Shown one piece after another: positions 49,687 to 60,118 of a DNA stretch of 64,000 nt (its first letter is position 1; each line of letters begins with the position of its first letter). A program made the position numbers and the translations under genes. Below the pieces are notes generated by a model that saw only the letters and a list, made by a program, of their open reading frames with translations, was not told the DNA's origin and ran no database searches. The stretch comes from Histoplasma ohiense (Eukaryota; Ascomycota; Eurotiomycetes; Onygenales; Ajellomycetaceae), in contig JAEVHH010000003.1 in the NCBI GenBank assembly GCA_017607445.1, positions 6,510,001-6,574,000 on the forward strand, in the 5' to 3' direction.

Positions 49687-52353
49687 GAGCTCTTTCAAGT
49701 CTGATGAATGCACACTTTCTTTTTTCTTAGTGATGAAAAACAACACAATCTATGGAAAAATCAGTATAGACAACAAGAAGATTTATGGAAAAACTTTCAA
49801 TAAGTTGCTGTGAAGATCACTGAAGAGCCATTTCTCTGCTGTAATCATTGCAACTTCATACAAAAACATCCATTCTGAAGTGAACATGGATCAGAAGAAA
49901 TCACACAACATTTGAAATCTGCTGATTGTCTACAGCTTAGAGGAAAACATCAGAATATTCTTTATGAACTGTCAGAACTGATACTTATATCATCTACTCT
50001 CATTAATGATAACAATATTTGGTAACATTTATGTACTATTTTGCAGAAAAACATGTGAAAACAACAACAAACTGATATCAATCTTTCAATTTCAACTCTT
50101 TCATCAGACAACTTTCAAGAACAACTTCTACATCTATATATATTCTTGAATCTTCCACTGCATGCTGTTGAAAACTCAGAATTTTGAACTTTACTTCAAA
50201 TGCTTAATTCATATATTCAAATTCCTCATCAATTCAGTCTCCACTCTTCTCTGAATACACATTACAACAATGATATGTGATAACTTGGACTTCTGTTGAA
50301 GAAACAACACAAGATATCACTGACAGTGAATGCATGAATAAGCATCAACAATCTATTCTTTTTGAATGCAGTTTGTTATTTTATTGATGAGAATTGAAAT
50401 TATAAAGAGAAATTGATTGACTTTGAACAATTGAAGAGCAGTTATACAGATGAATATATGACTGATGTTCTTATGACAATCATTAAAAATAATTACTGAG
50501 ATATTTCATCAGATCTTCTCACAATCACAACAGACAATGCAGCAAACAACTTGATTATGATACAGAGTCTGAAACAAAAACTGATATTGTATAGATGAAA
50601 TGATAAACATGAACATATTCTCTGTATTGCATATGTTATTCAGCTTGTTGTTCAAACATTGATTAAAGATCTGAATATTGAATCTGAAAACACAGAACTG
50701 ATCAGTTATTTTGATGAGAATGATGTTGAAATTGTTACTCACATCACATTCTCATCAACTCTTCACAAGATAATGATATTTGATAATGCTTCAGTGAAAA
50801 TTGATCAATTTGCTAACTATCTCATTATCTTTTTTAGATTTGTCACATTGCCAATGCAATCAGTACTTCTCTCAAACAACAACAATGATTTCACAATATT
50901 CAAGCCACACACAGCTCAGTTCCTTCTCTTAATATGATACAAGATATTCAAACACAGTGAAGTTCTATCTATAAAATGACAGTTTAAACACTTTGATTAA
51001 AAGATGCTGTGAATCATTGAGTTCAGAATTCTGAGTAAGAGAAGATTCATGCTCTGAAACTTTCTGATACAGAGTGAACACAGTTAAAATATGTTGTTGA
51101 ACTGTTGTTTATCTTTTACAAAACAACAAAGACTGTGTCTATTACAGTAACATCAATAATGCAAGCTTCTTGATGAATATACAACAGTTTATTTACTCAT
51201 TTGAAAACTCAGATGATTCATATACAAGAAGAGCAATTCTGAGATAGAGTTATTTCTGCAGCAATTGAAAGAGCTTGAGACAAACTTGCAGAGTATTATA
51301 CAAAAATCAATCAATCATTTGCTGATTACTATACTGTTGCTGCTGTACTTGATTTCTCTCATCAAATCAATGCATATACTTCTGAGGATTGGACAGCAGA
51401 AGAACAACAAATCTATATTGATATAGCTCAGACATACTACAACAACAACTATCAACAATATAAACAGAATAATACACAAATTGAATAGTCAATAGAGTAT
51501 GATTCTTTGATTAATAACTTTGTTTTTTATAATACTCACTGAGATATTGATATTAATCTGTTACTAATATTTATTGATTAAGAATTTGCACTCATTGATT
51601 GCTGCTGAAAATCTGAGTAAATAAAATTCTTGCAACACTGAATTTGACTGCTATCTATATGATAATTCTGTTAATATCAAAGAAAAATCTATTTTAGATC
51701 TGTGGAGAATGATCAGCAGTCAGTACTCAACAGTGATAATGATAGTATGCAATATTCTGACAATTTCATTGACAGAAGTTGATATGAAGAGAAAGTTTAA
51801 CTCAAGTTGAGATATTTGTCACTATCATCATAATCAATTGCAAGAAGAAACTGTAAAGAAATTGATGATGATTAAGTATAGAAAAGAAAAAGAAATTGTT
51901 GATAAGAATTCTATTGTAACAGAATTCTCTTTCAATGATATAGTGAAGAAAAAAATTGAGTGTGATTGTATATAGTATTAATGAGCTTGTGAGTGTTATC
52001 AATAATCATTACCAATTGTCATGTATTGTAAGTGTTATCAATAATTGTTATCAATTGTCATGTATTATATAATCATCAGAACAGAATCAAACTTGAGTTA
52101 AAATCATAATCAGTCTCAGATCACATTCTTATTTTTCATAGTCAGTCACTTTGCATGGAATAATAAATTTTATTGATTTCATAATAGTCATATTAGATCT
52201 AAATCTGATTCTTTTACACTTCATTTCTGAAAATTTTGATTCCTTTACACTCTCATTCTGATTCTGATCTCACTGGAAATCACACCAAGAAATGAACTGG
52301 GACCAAATCAAATCAAATCAAATGTGAAATTCATGGTCCCACCGGTCAGTCTA
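49687..52353 (+). mobile_element. hAT element H2, right part
   Basis: It matches H1 from about 42090 to the right inverted repeat (CACCGGTCAGTCTA, ending 52353), with only one copy of the end. It is much more damaged: H1 CC, GG and CG often read TC, GA and TG/CA here, and the transposase has many TGA/TAA. The left part is off the window because B0 is inserted in it. AATCTGAT (52354-52361) is the likely 8-bp target copy. Confidence 0.88.
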
Positions 52354-52361
52354 AATCTGAT

Positions 52362-52916
52362 ATAGACTGTGTCAATGTTCTTGAGTGGATGGAAGAGCAT
52401 TGAGAGCTCCATGACCATTCAATCTGTGCAGTATACACATATAGAGTAATTGCAGAGAGCATGCAATGATATTGAACAGATTGAAGAATTAAAATTATAT
52501 GAAAAACAGTGAGAAAAGTGGAAAATTCAAATGTATCTTTATATTTATGAGTAGTTGTAAGAATGATCTCTGCAGCTGTGAGATGACTGTGTAAGTGTTT
52601 GTACTGATCTTTTCAAGAACTGAAGAAAATATTCTGACAGTTTTCTTTTGCCTTTTATCAGTCTTTTCAATAACAAAATTCATCAGTGATTTTGATTTCA
52701 GTGATCTGATAAAGATCATATTGATGTTCTTGAGCAGATGAAAGACCATTGATCATTTCATGATTACTCAACTTATGTAATATATACTTGTAGAGAGGCT
52801 GTAGAGAATATAGTATATTATTAAACAAGTTATAGATTTAAAATATTATGAAAATCAATGATGCAAATGCAAACTTCAAATATACCTCTATATTCATGAG
52901 TAGTTGAAAGAATGCA
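52362..52916. repeat. Unclassified sequence with an imperfect direct repeat
   Basis: About 190 bp beginning TTGATGTTCTTGAG (52728-52913) repeats 52373-52560 imperfectly, both ending in a TATTTATGAGTAGTTG-like string. Between them is AT-rich sequence with a short minus frame (52495-52749). No family recognised. Confidence 0.5.
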
Positions 52917-53144
52917 CTTCACAGTGGAGCATGGAGTGAAAGAACATTAAGAGTTATATAAAAGAATTATTAGAACTATATAAATACAGAGTGTGAGACA
53001 GAAGAGCATCAGAAATTATATGAAAGAATCATTAGAGACTACAGAAACACAGAATATAAGATGAAACACAATAACAGAAATAAATAAATACAGAAGAGAA
53101 GTTGATTGTATAAATTAATTATTAATAAATGATAATCTATTACA
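52917..53144 (-). repeat. Family B LTR fragment
   Basis: Damaged B LTR from the CACAGTGGAGCATGG block to its end (GATAATCTATTACA). Its start is lost. It borders family A gag, so it probably lay in it. Confidence 0.7.
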
Positions 53145-53682
53145 GTAACTTCTTGATTTTTCTAGTTATAGTTATTTTCTTGATTTTGATTGTATTTAAA
53201 TCTTCAGAAGAGATATTCTCTTCTGAATTATATTCAGAATCTGACTTTATAAAAATGAATAATATTTATTACACACTTTCAGTGACAGAGATGTATATTT
53301 CACAGTTTTCTTCACTGATGTTTATTGCTTCTGATTCAGCAGTGATATGAGTACAGTAGATGTTGTGAGTAGAGATCATGATTATTACTTATAAACTGTC
53401 TCTCAAAAATTGAGTGATTAGAAACTGTAAGAGGCAATGACAGTGTGAAGAGTAAATAGTAAAAAATAGAATATAAAATGTAATAATAGATGAGTAGAAT
53501 AATATAGAGATAGTATTGATAGTAGTTAATTGCTAAAAAGAAAAAGAAAGAGAAAAGAAGATGTGTGAAATACATGCATCCATATATATATACATATAGA
53601 AATAGTGGTAGTGAGAATATAATGAAAAGAGGTAAGAATAAACGAAGGGAATACAAAGGAAATAATAAACAAGTGCATTACA
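53145..53682 (-). mobile_element. Family A 5' end fragment (gag start and LTR)
   Basis: Degenerate A gag N-terminus (53145-53378) and a 257-bp 5' LTR (53426-53682) with small deletions. The LTR ends AAGTGCATTACA. It is inserted in a B LTR whose remainder follows. Confidence 0.78.
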
Positions 53683-53822
53683 AATTATTAGACTATGCAA
53701 GCACAGAGTAGAGTTGTGAGGAGAGAAGCATTTTGTAGATATGTGTGAGCATGTGAGATGGTGAATGAATGATAGAGGGTTTGTTGCATAAGTTAAATAC
53801 TAATGAATGCTAACCCATCACA
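53683..53822 (-). repeat. End of a family B LTR; right border of the nest
   Basis: ATTATTAGACTATGCAAGCACAGAG through CTAACCCATCACA, with an internal deletion. After it the sequence becomes unique. This is the outermost layer visible. Confidence 0.7.
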
Positions 53823-53909
53823 TTTTTAAAGTGAAAAAGAAAACCATATGAAGAAAATAAATGAACAAGAATAGATTTGAATCAAGAAATCAGTTAAGAA
53901 ATTAAATAC

Positions 53910-55549
53910 TCAAGCAAATGCTTGAACATCAGTAATAGCCCGACCAATAATTAAACCTGCAGAGAATAATGTGTTAAGTTATCACTATCTTAATGACTTT
54001 CTTTGACAGAGGGATACAACTACTCATATAGATGTAAAGGTAGAACCATACAGTTGAGAGAGCAAGAAGTGAAATACTTACTGTGAATATCACTTTGCCC
54101 TTCATATGTTTGGGTAACAAACAGGTTTGCTACATGACGGCCGATATGGTATTCATCACTAACAGCATTACCACCAAAAATCTCCTGGAGGCTGTTGGAA
54201 TTGAGGTCAGGATCATCACACTTCAAAGAGAAGAAAAATGACAATAAGAAAAAGAAGAAAAAGAAGCAAGCAAAGAAAAATAGAAGTGGAAAGATTGAGG
54301 ATGGACGCTTGGGCGGTTGGAAGAACAAAACTCTGAATCCTACGTTCTGGCTCCAACTAACGCACGATCACAATTCTGCCTTTTGACTATGGAAATCATC
54401 TCAGGTACAGACTTCCCCTCATCGTTAAGCCTGGCAACGTGAATTGCCGCCAAGGTGCCATAAGCAGCATCTGTAGCAGCATCTGCGAGCTTTTTTTGCA
54501 CGAGTTGATACTTTGCGAGCGGGTTTCCTTTAAATTGTTTCCGCTCAAGGGCGTAGGTGCGCGCGCGATCAATACAGTCCTCCAGTGCACCCATGGACCC
54601 AAATGCAATTCCTAGTCTTGCGCTATTCAGGCAGGTAAACGGGCCCACAAGCCCTTCAACCTCAGGGAGCATATTCGTTTCAGGTACCGGACATGAATCC
54701 ATTTGAATCATACCGGTGATTGATGCACGGAGAGCGGTCTTATTTTTGATCATGGGCGTCTCAAATGTGCCAGGTGGACAGCTATCTCGTTCAATAATAA
54801 AGCCCTTGATCTTGCCAACGCTCTCAAGTTTAGCCCAGACAAGGAAATAGTCGGAAATTGGAGAGTTGGTGATCCATGTTTTTGAGCCTGAGATTAAATA
54901 GTACCCCTTTTTGGTTGGGTGTGGTTTGGCGACTGTTTCCATTGAGCCTGGGTCAGAGCCATGGTTTGGCTCTGTCAATCCGAAGCAGCCCAATTTCTTG
55001 CCTTTAGCAAGATCTAGGAGGTATTTGTCTTTCTGCTCTTGAGTGCCAAATTTGTATATTCCCGTCATGATCAGTGAGCTTTGCACAGACATACCAGATC
55101 GGTAGCCTGAGTCTACCCTTTCAACTTCCTTGGTGATGAGACCAGAGGCCACAGTGCTGGCACCAGCACATCCATATCCCTCAATCGTGGCACCGAGAAG
55201 CCCTAGCTCACCCATCTCCTGAATAATTTTCTTGTCGTATTGTTCATTTCGATACGCCTCTGAACAGAAATATTTAGTTCCAATTCGTTGCGTGCCACCT
55301 CGTACAGCTTGATGGATTACAGGCAATTACTGTACCTAGAACTCTGGGGGCTAGTTTCTCCTGGCAATATTTCCTTGCAGTGTCTTGAATAGCTAGTTCA
55401 TCCTGGGTATATAAATGCGTCGTAGCTAGTGGGTCTTGCCAATTGAATTTAGCAGTGGAATGAGCGTATCGTGGGACGATGTTGTGCGAAGCAAAGTGAT
55501 TTATTGCATGGAGCCTCCGGAATGTGTGTTGAATAGCGGATGGATTCAT
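53910..55549 (-). CDS. GCDH: Glutaryl-CoA dehydrogenase (mitochondrial, acyl-CoA dehydrogenase family)
   Basis: Oxidises and decarboxylates glutaryl-CoA to crotonyl-CoA in lysine/tryptophan breakdown, with FAD, in the mitochondrial matrix (family knowledge). Four exons join in frame: 55336-55549, 54344-55259, 54082-54191, 53910-53956 (introns 76, 152 and 125 bp, all GT...AG; 428 residues). The N-terminus (MNPSAIQHTFRRLHAI...) is basic and lacks acids, like a targeting peptide. Family blocks are present: FNWQDPL, MGELGLLG, ERVDSGYRS, GCFGLTEPNHGSDP, TKTWITNSP, RASITGM, and in exon 3 the catalytic Glu in QTYEGQSDIH. The end is RAITDVQAFA. An upstream in-frame ATG at 55615 is possible; 55549 fits the targeting peptide better. 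The stop is 87 bp from the transposon nest. No damage seen. Confidence 0.95.
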
Positions 55550-55981
55550 ACTGTCCCATAGGATCGGGGATAAGGGTTCTAAAGTCGGGATGTTGGAAAT
55601 GCCTGCAGAATACAATCCAATAGCAGCCGGAGAGCATATGATAGTCCCTTAGGGAAAACAAATACACTCACCCAAGCTGTCCTTAAATGACAAAAGGTAT
55701 TTCAGCAAAGGAGTATGTCCAGAGTTGGGGTTCATTGATTCGAGTGCTACACATTGCGATGGATGATATTAGCGAGGAGAGCCTCCCGCAAGAAGAAGGG
55801 TATCGATGCCATCCGACCCCTCCGGCTTGCCCATGCTAAGTGAAGGTCACCTGACCCAAATAGTTCTTGGAGGGTAACGTTGTTATGACTGACTATGATT
55901 TGTGGGACGTCTAAGTGGTTGTATTAGCATGTCGGCAGCCGAGGCATATATGTGCGGTGCGCTAGTCCGTGATAGGCAGCC
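55550..55981. other. Upstream region of the dehydrogenase gene
   Basis: Unique sequence with normal CpG content. It presumably holds the promoter on minus. No other gene or repeat recognised. Confidence 0.5.
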
Positions 55982-56330
55982 TAGGGCCAACATGATTTTG
56001 GTCCCATTCTGATAATTATATAATACATATCTAGATATCAATCTGATGATATGATTGGTGGAGATATTACCTCTATCTACCAGCTACTGCTGCCAATCTT
56101 GCTAAGCTATCCCTCGCTGCCAATCTATATAGGGTAAATCATGGTCCCATTTGGTTCCATTTTGTAAAATGGAACCAAATGGGACCAGGACTGATAATTT
56201 ATAACTAAAACATGATCTGGGACTAGAATTATAATATCAATCATGTAAAGTGACTATATGGGACCAGGACTAAGATATTTGAGAATGGGACTGAGGAAAA
56301 ATTTGGTCCTGGTCCCATGCATGGTCACAT
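55982..56330. mobile_element. Short hAT-related element (MITE-like)
   Basis: Its right part (about 56205-56330) matches the reverse complement of the H1 left end (TTTGGTCCTGGTCCCATGCATGG and neighbours, in shorter blocks). The left edge TAGGGCCAACATG resembles the inverted repeat. A near-perfect palindrome with 21-bp arms and a 2-nt centre lies at 56143-56186. No coding capacity. The right inverted repeat seems replaced by an LTR-D piece. Confidence 0.6.
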
Positions 56331-56358
56331 GTGAGAAATGATCTATCATATCAAGCAT
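56331..56358 (+). repeat. Partial LTR-D start
   Basis: The first 28 bases of the LTR-D sequence (TGTGAGAAATGATC...) stand directly before the full copy, as a truncated tandem piece. Confidence 0.6.
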
Positions 56359-56590
56359 TGTGAGAAGTGATCTATCATATCAAGCAAGGATCTTATTATA
56401 TCTCAATTTCGGAAACCGGATCACTGCTCCGATGTATACCAGCACTGCCCCCATCATATGTTCAAGCATTCTCTTTCTTATAAATACTGCCTGGTTATCA
56501 TGTAATTATTGGAGTTATAATGATCAATTCAATTTACTTATTCGATATTCAGTATTTGAGTCAATATTCGGACTTTATCCAGTTCCAACA
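56359..56590 (+). repeat. Solo LTR, family D
   Basis: 232 bp, TG...CA, closely matching 58676-58904. It contains TATAAATACTG, a TATA-like box, in the middle. No identical 5-bp flanks. It keeps CpGs, unlike the Gypsy families. Confidence 0.75.
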
Positions 56591-57588
56591 CACAGCCAGT
56601 CTACTTGCCAGCCTCAACATTTCTCCATCAAATCTATCTCAGGCATAACATACTAATCACCCCCACAACTTCAAGGCTAGCAATTCCCAGTGCTTGCCAG
56701 GCTATGGCCCAAAATAGCTGAATTGTTGCTTCATAATCTCTAGATTGTACTCAACGCCATACCGAACTGTTCTGCAACTCAAATGATGCCGGTCCTCATG
56801 GTGGATTCCTGGCGTGTGCAAGGTAGTTTGTTCCGCACCTTTGTACGGAGCATGTGTTTCAAATGACCATATTCCAATCCCTATATTTCAGAGAGCGTTC
56901 TATGACCACTCAGCGTTTCGTCACATCGGCGATGACAGGGTGGGCACTGTTTATTTGAATTGTCAGGCAGTGAAGATCCTGCGTGCACATGTTCTGATAG
57001 CTTCGAGACTACCCACAAACATTTTTTCTAGAGCTACATACAAGTTTTCTGAAATTAAACTGAAGTAAAATGTTGTTGGCAATTGATTTACAGAATTTCA
57101 AGTTCTATTGAAAGTAACATGAGCAGTAACCAGAGTGCGGAGGCGTGGAACAAAAATATTTGTAACTGGAAAATATCATTACCAGACCTCAAATAATTCC
57201 GGCCTTCATAGTCGAAGTTACAGGTTGGGATGCTGAACTTGATTGCCAATCTTTAGAGACTGTAAGTATTTTGGGTTTGATCAATTGGTACGTAACCATG
57301 GCTATATTCAACTCTTTCATATTCATGGGGATATTATGGGCCACCATGTAGAAATGTAATACTGGCTACTCTGTTTCAAGCAATATTCTTCCATTCTGGG
57401 GATCATTTCAGCTTGCTAGCCGTTAGTTCTCATTGCAGCGTAGTTTATCAAAAACAGACAGACATTACATGATGTATAGCCATGTGCAAAATATCCGGAT
57501 ATCTTCCCTCATCTCCGCTGTGAACAAGTAATACCATCAATTCATCTCACTTGCATCATTATACTGATTTTCACACCCTATATTTTGC
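56591..57588. other. Intergenic, no gene seen
   Basis: About 1 kb of unique sequence downstream of the PDCD5-type gene. Short frames only (56814-57068 plus). No repeat recognised. Confidence 0.5.
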
Positions 57589-58328
57589 TCAGAAACCCCT
57601 TCGCAAATCCGACAAATCATAATCATCATCATTGTCCCATCCATCTTTCCTCCTATTAATCACAATCTTTTCCTCTTTCTTATTTTCTGCAACTGCATTC
57701 AACAACTCCTTCAACTGTTCTTCTGTAACCTTGGCCTGCAACTTGCCCATTCGCGCCAGCATGATTAGTCTATTCTCAATATCTGTCGCTCGCTCTTCCT
57801 TCACCAATCTAATCCGACCTAGACGGTCAGCTGCTTCCGGAAGGAGGATTTGGCTAAGGATGGCTTGACTGGCGTTGGCTGTGAAAGGGTTTTGCAATGA
57901 GTTTGGTGTTTCTTGCCAGTGTAGTGTTTTAGTGGGAATATGTGTTTACCCACGCAGCTGCGTGGGGGATAGTGGTGAGGACAGAGTAGACAAAGTTTAG
58001 ATGTTTGGGTTCGTACCTTCTTGTTGTCTATCATTGTTTGATCTGTAGGAACACTAGTTAGTAAAGGAGAGCTAGACTGAAATGCAAACACATCGGGTCT
58101 AGACAAAACTCACCGCCTCTGATCGAGGTTTGAGCGATCACTTGGCCCTGCACCTCGTCCTGCTTGTGCCTGCAGTTGTGCAAGGCGAGCTTTTCGGATC
58201 TTCAGATATGTGGATAATTAGAAGGAACCGTTAGAAGGTGGATAACATGTACTAAGGCGCCTGAGAGGTTTGAGCTTTGGAATAATTGCCATGTATATGC
58301 GTACCTCTTCAAGCTCAGAGTCTGCCAT
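57589..58328 (-). CDS. PDCD5: PDCD5/TFAR19-type DNA-binding protein
   Basis: Four exons join in frame: 58305-58328, 58114-58199, 58017-58042, 57589-57911 (introns 105, 71 and 105 bp; 152 residues). It begins MADSELEEIRKARLAQLQAQ, the N-terminal helix of the family. The core ILLPEAADRLGRIRLVKEE and IENRLIMLARMGKLQAKVTEE matches the PDCD5 triple-helix bundle, and INRRKDGWDNDDDYD matches the conserved NRRK plus acidic end. The insert between helix 1 and the core is Gln/Asn-rich. Eukaryotic relatives act in apoptosis and prefoldin/CCT-linked processes; the fungal role is not settled. The short first exon was chosen by similarity. Confidence 0.92.
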
Positions 58329-58675
58329 AGTGCATTAAAAATAAAATGAGGGGAGTGCAGAATATTGTATCACATACAGGTGTGTACAGATATTGACAAA
58401 GCTGCGACAGAAAGCCTGTTGACATTAATGCTTGATGTTGAATTGTTAAGCAAAAGATACAAAATGCCGTTAAGCGTGCAAAAACTCGAGGCTAATCCCC
58501 ACCCTCCAGGGCTATTGATATGATCACGTGTGGGAGGTGCCAAGGGACATCACCAGCGCCATTGGTGGAAAAAGGGGATGAATCACCCAATCCAATCCCT
58601 CCAACAAATGCCAGGCAACGTTGAACAAAGTCCAAGTCGAGTCACACATCACACATCAATTTTACTAAATATCAG
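58329..58675. other. Upstream region of the PDCD5-type gene
   Basis: Unique sequence, no gene. A CACGTG E-box-like hexamer is at about 58523. Presumed promoter on minus. Confidence 0.45.
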
Positions 58676-58904
58676 TGTGAGAAATGATCTATCATATCAA
58701 GCAAGGATCTTCTCTTATCTCAATTTCGGAAACCAGATCACTTCTCGGATGTATCAGCACTGCCCCCATCATATGTTCAAGCATTCTCTTTCTTATAAAT
58801 ACTGCCTGGTTATCATGTAATTATTGGAGTTATAATAAACAATTCAATTTACTTATTCGATATTCAGTATTTGGATCAATATTCGGACTTATCCAGTTCC
58901 GACA
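58676..58904 (+). repeat. Solo LTR, family D (second copy)
   Basis: 229 bp, TGTGAGAAATG...TTCCGACA, same orientation as 56359-56590. Flanks ATCAG and GTTAT do not match each other or those of the first copy. Confidence 0.75.
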
Positions 58905-59187
58905 GTTATGAGCCCGGTTAGCTACCTATCGCTATCTATCTAATTATATTGATATCTATCCATACCGACCTCCTTATCGGCGACGATTGCGGCAATATCT
59001 ATATCTATATCTATATCTATCCGATCCTCATCGACCTACATATCGGCGAGAGATAGCAGCGTAATATATCGGTTATATCTGTACGATACTATATCGATTA
59101 TATTCATTCGATTCTATATCGATTATATCCATTCGATTCTATATCGATTATCCGTTCGACTCTATATCGGTTTTATATCTATATACA
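58905..59187. repeat. ATCTAT microsatellite and TATATCGATT minisatellite
   Basis: An (ATCTAT) run at about 58992-59022 is followed by about four units of roughly 25 bp (TATATCGATTATATCCATTCGATTC type, 59085-59170). CpG-rich and undamaged. It may be the leader of the copia-like fragment that follows. Confidence 0.7.
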
Positions 59188-59445
59188 ATGACCAAGATGT
59201 CAGCAGAAAATTCATCATCAAAGACAACACTCTTTCTGAATTCTTCCAAAAGCTGGAACTTATGGTACAAGATGATACTAGGACTTGCCACAGAGCTTCA
59301 AGTACTGAATCTTGTTAGTGAGGAAAGACCCAATAGAATGAGTGAAATATCTAAACCTACTCCCCCAGAGTTCCCTACTGAGCATCTGGGCTGCGAAGTC
59401 CGACTCTGCCACCTCCTCGTGGTGCAGCCTGGTAACATCATCTAG
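59188..59445 (+). pseudogene. Copia-type gag N-terminal fragment
   Basis: An open 85-codon frame with LFLNSSKSWNLWYKMILGL and KPTPPEFP resembles the start of Ty1/copia Gag (SxNWxxWY helix, then Pro-rich). The last third is probably out of frame. Nothing after 59450 matches pol, and a family B end follows. Tentative. Confidence 0.45.
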
Positions 59446-59574
59446 TGATGATGGCCAAGAGCAGAGTGGTTGTTATGAGTGTCTGATTCTCAGTGAACTC
59501 AGCATTCATTGGCCTTCAGGTCTTGATCTTTGCTCTCTGTGAGCAATCACCCTGCCTCCGCCCTGCCTCTGTTC

Positions 59575-60118
59575 CCTGTGAGCAATCTGCCATCATAGAA
59601 GAAGATAATGAACTTGAATGAGAGATTGAAACAATTCTTGATGATAGAATCAACCATCACTGCTGTGAATACTTTGTCAAATGAGTAGAATATGATCATT
59701 CAATCTGGGAATCTGCATCTGTCATAGAGGACACTGCCGCCCTCGACATCTATGAGTCATCACTCACTCTGGTAGAGGGGGATAATATGATGGGTTAGCA
59801 TCTGTTAGTAGTTAACTTACACAATCAACTCCTTTCTTCTGCATCTACTTATCTCTGTTATTGCATTTCACATTTGTGTAGCCTCTAACAATTCTTCTGT
59901 GTAATTTCTTCTGCTTTATATTTCACACTCATATAGTTCTAATGATTCTTCTGTGTAACTCTCAATGTTCTTCCACTCTGTGCTTTACTCTGTGCTCCAC
60001 TGTGGAGTGGCTTTTGATATTCTTTCACTCTGATCTTCTCTCTATAAGAACCCTCTTCATATGAGCTTTTCTTCTGATCTCTTTTCTCTTTCTTTTCTTA
60101 ATCAATTCATAATCTGTA
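59575..60118 (+). mobile_element. Family B 3' end fragment (chromodomain and LTR)
   Basis: The pol end with EEDNELE*EIETILDD...YEYDHSIWESAS (two TGA in the chromodomain) runs into a B 3' LTR starting at 59786. The LTR is cut at 60118 by the mariner-like element and lacks some tandem units. Confidence 0.8.

Noticed and set aside
1..53822. TGA read as an amino acid (altered code)
   Set aside because: In-frame TGA is everywhere in the transposons, but the two host genes use TGG for Trp and have no internal TGA, and the dehydrogenase ends in TGA. Decay by transitions explains it better.
54020..54328. Separate 102-codon gene beside the dehydrogenase
   Set aside because: It is exon 3 of the dehydrogenase read through both introns; splicing restores the family sequence.
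55449..55667. Upstream ORF of 72 codons on minus
   Set aside because: Overlaps the first exon of the dehydrogenase in another frame with no recognisable content.
56359..58904. A single LTR retrotransposon with the PDCD5-type gene as cargo
   Set aside because: The flanks AGCAT and GTTAT do not match, there is no gag or pol, and the gene is an ordinary single host gene with introns.
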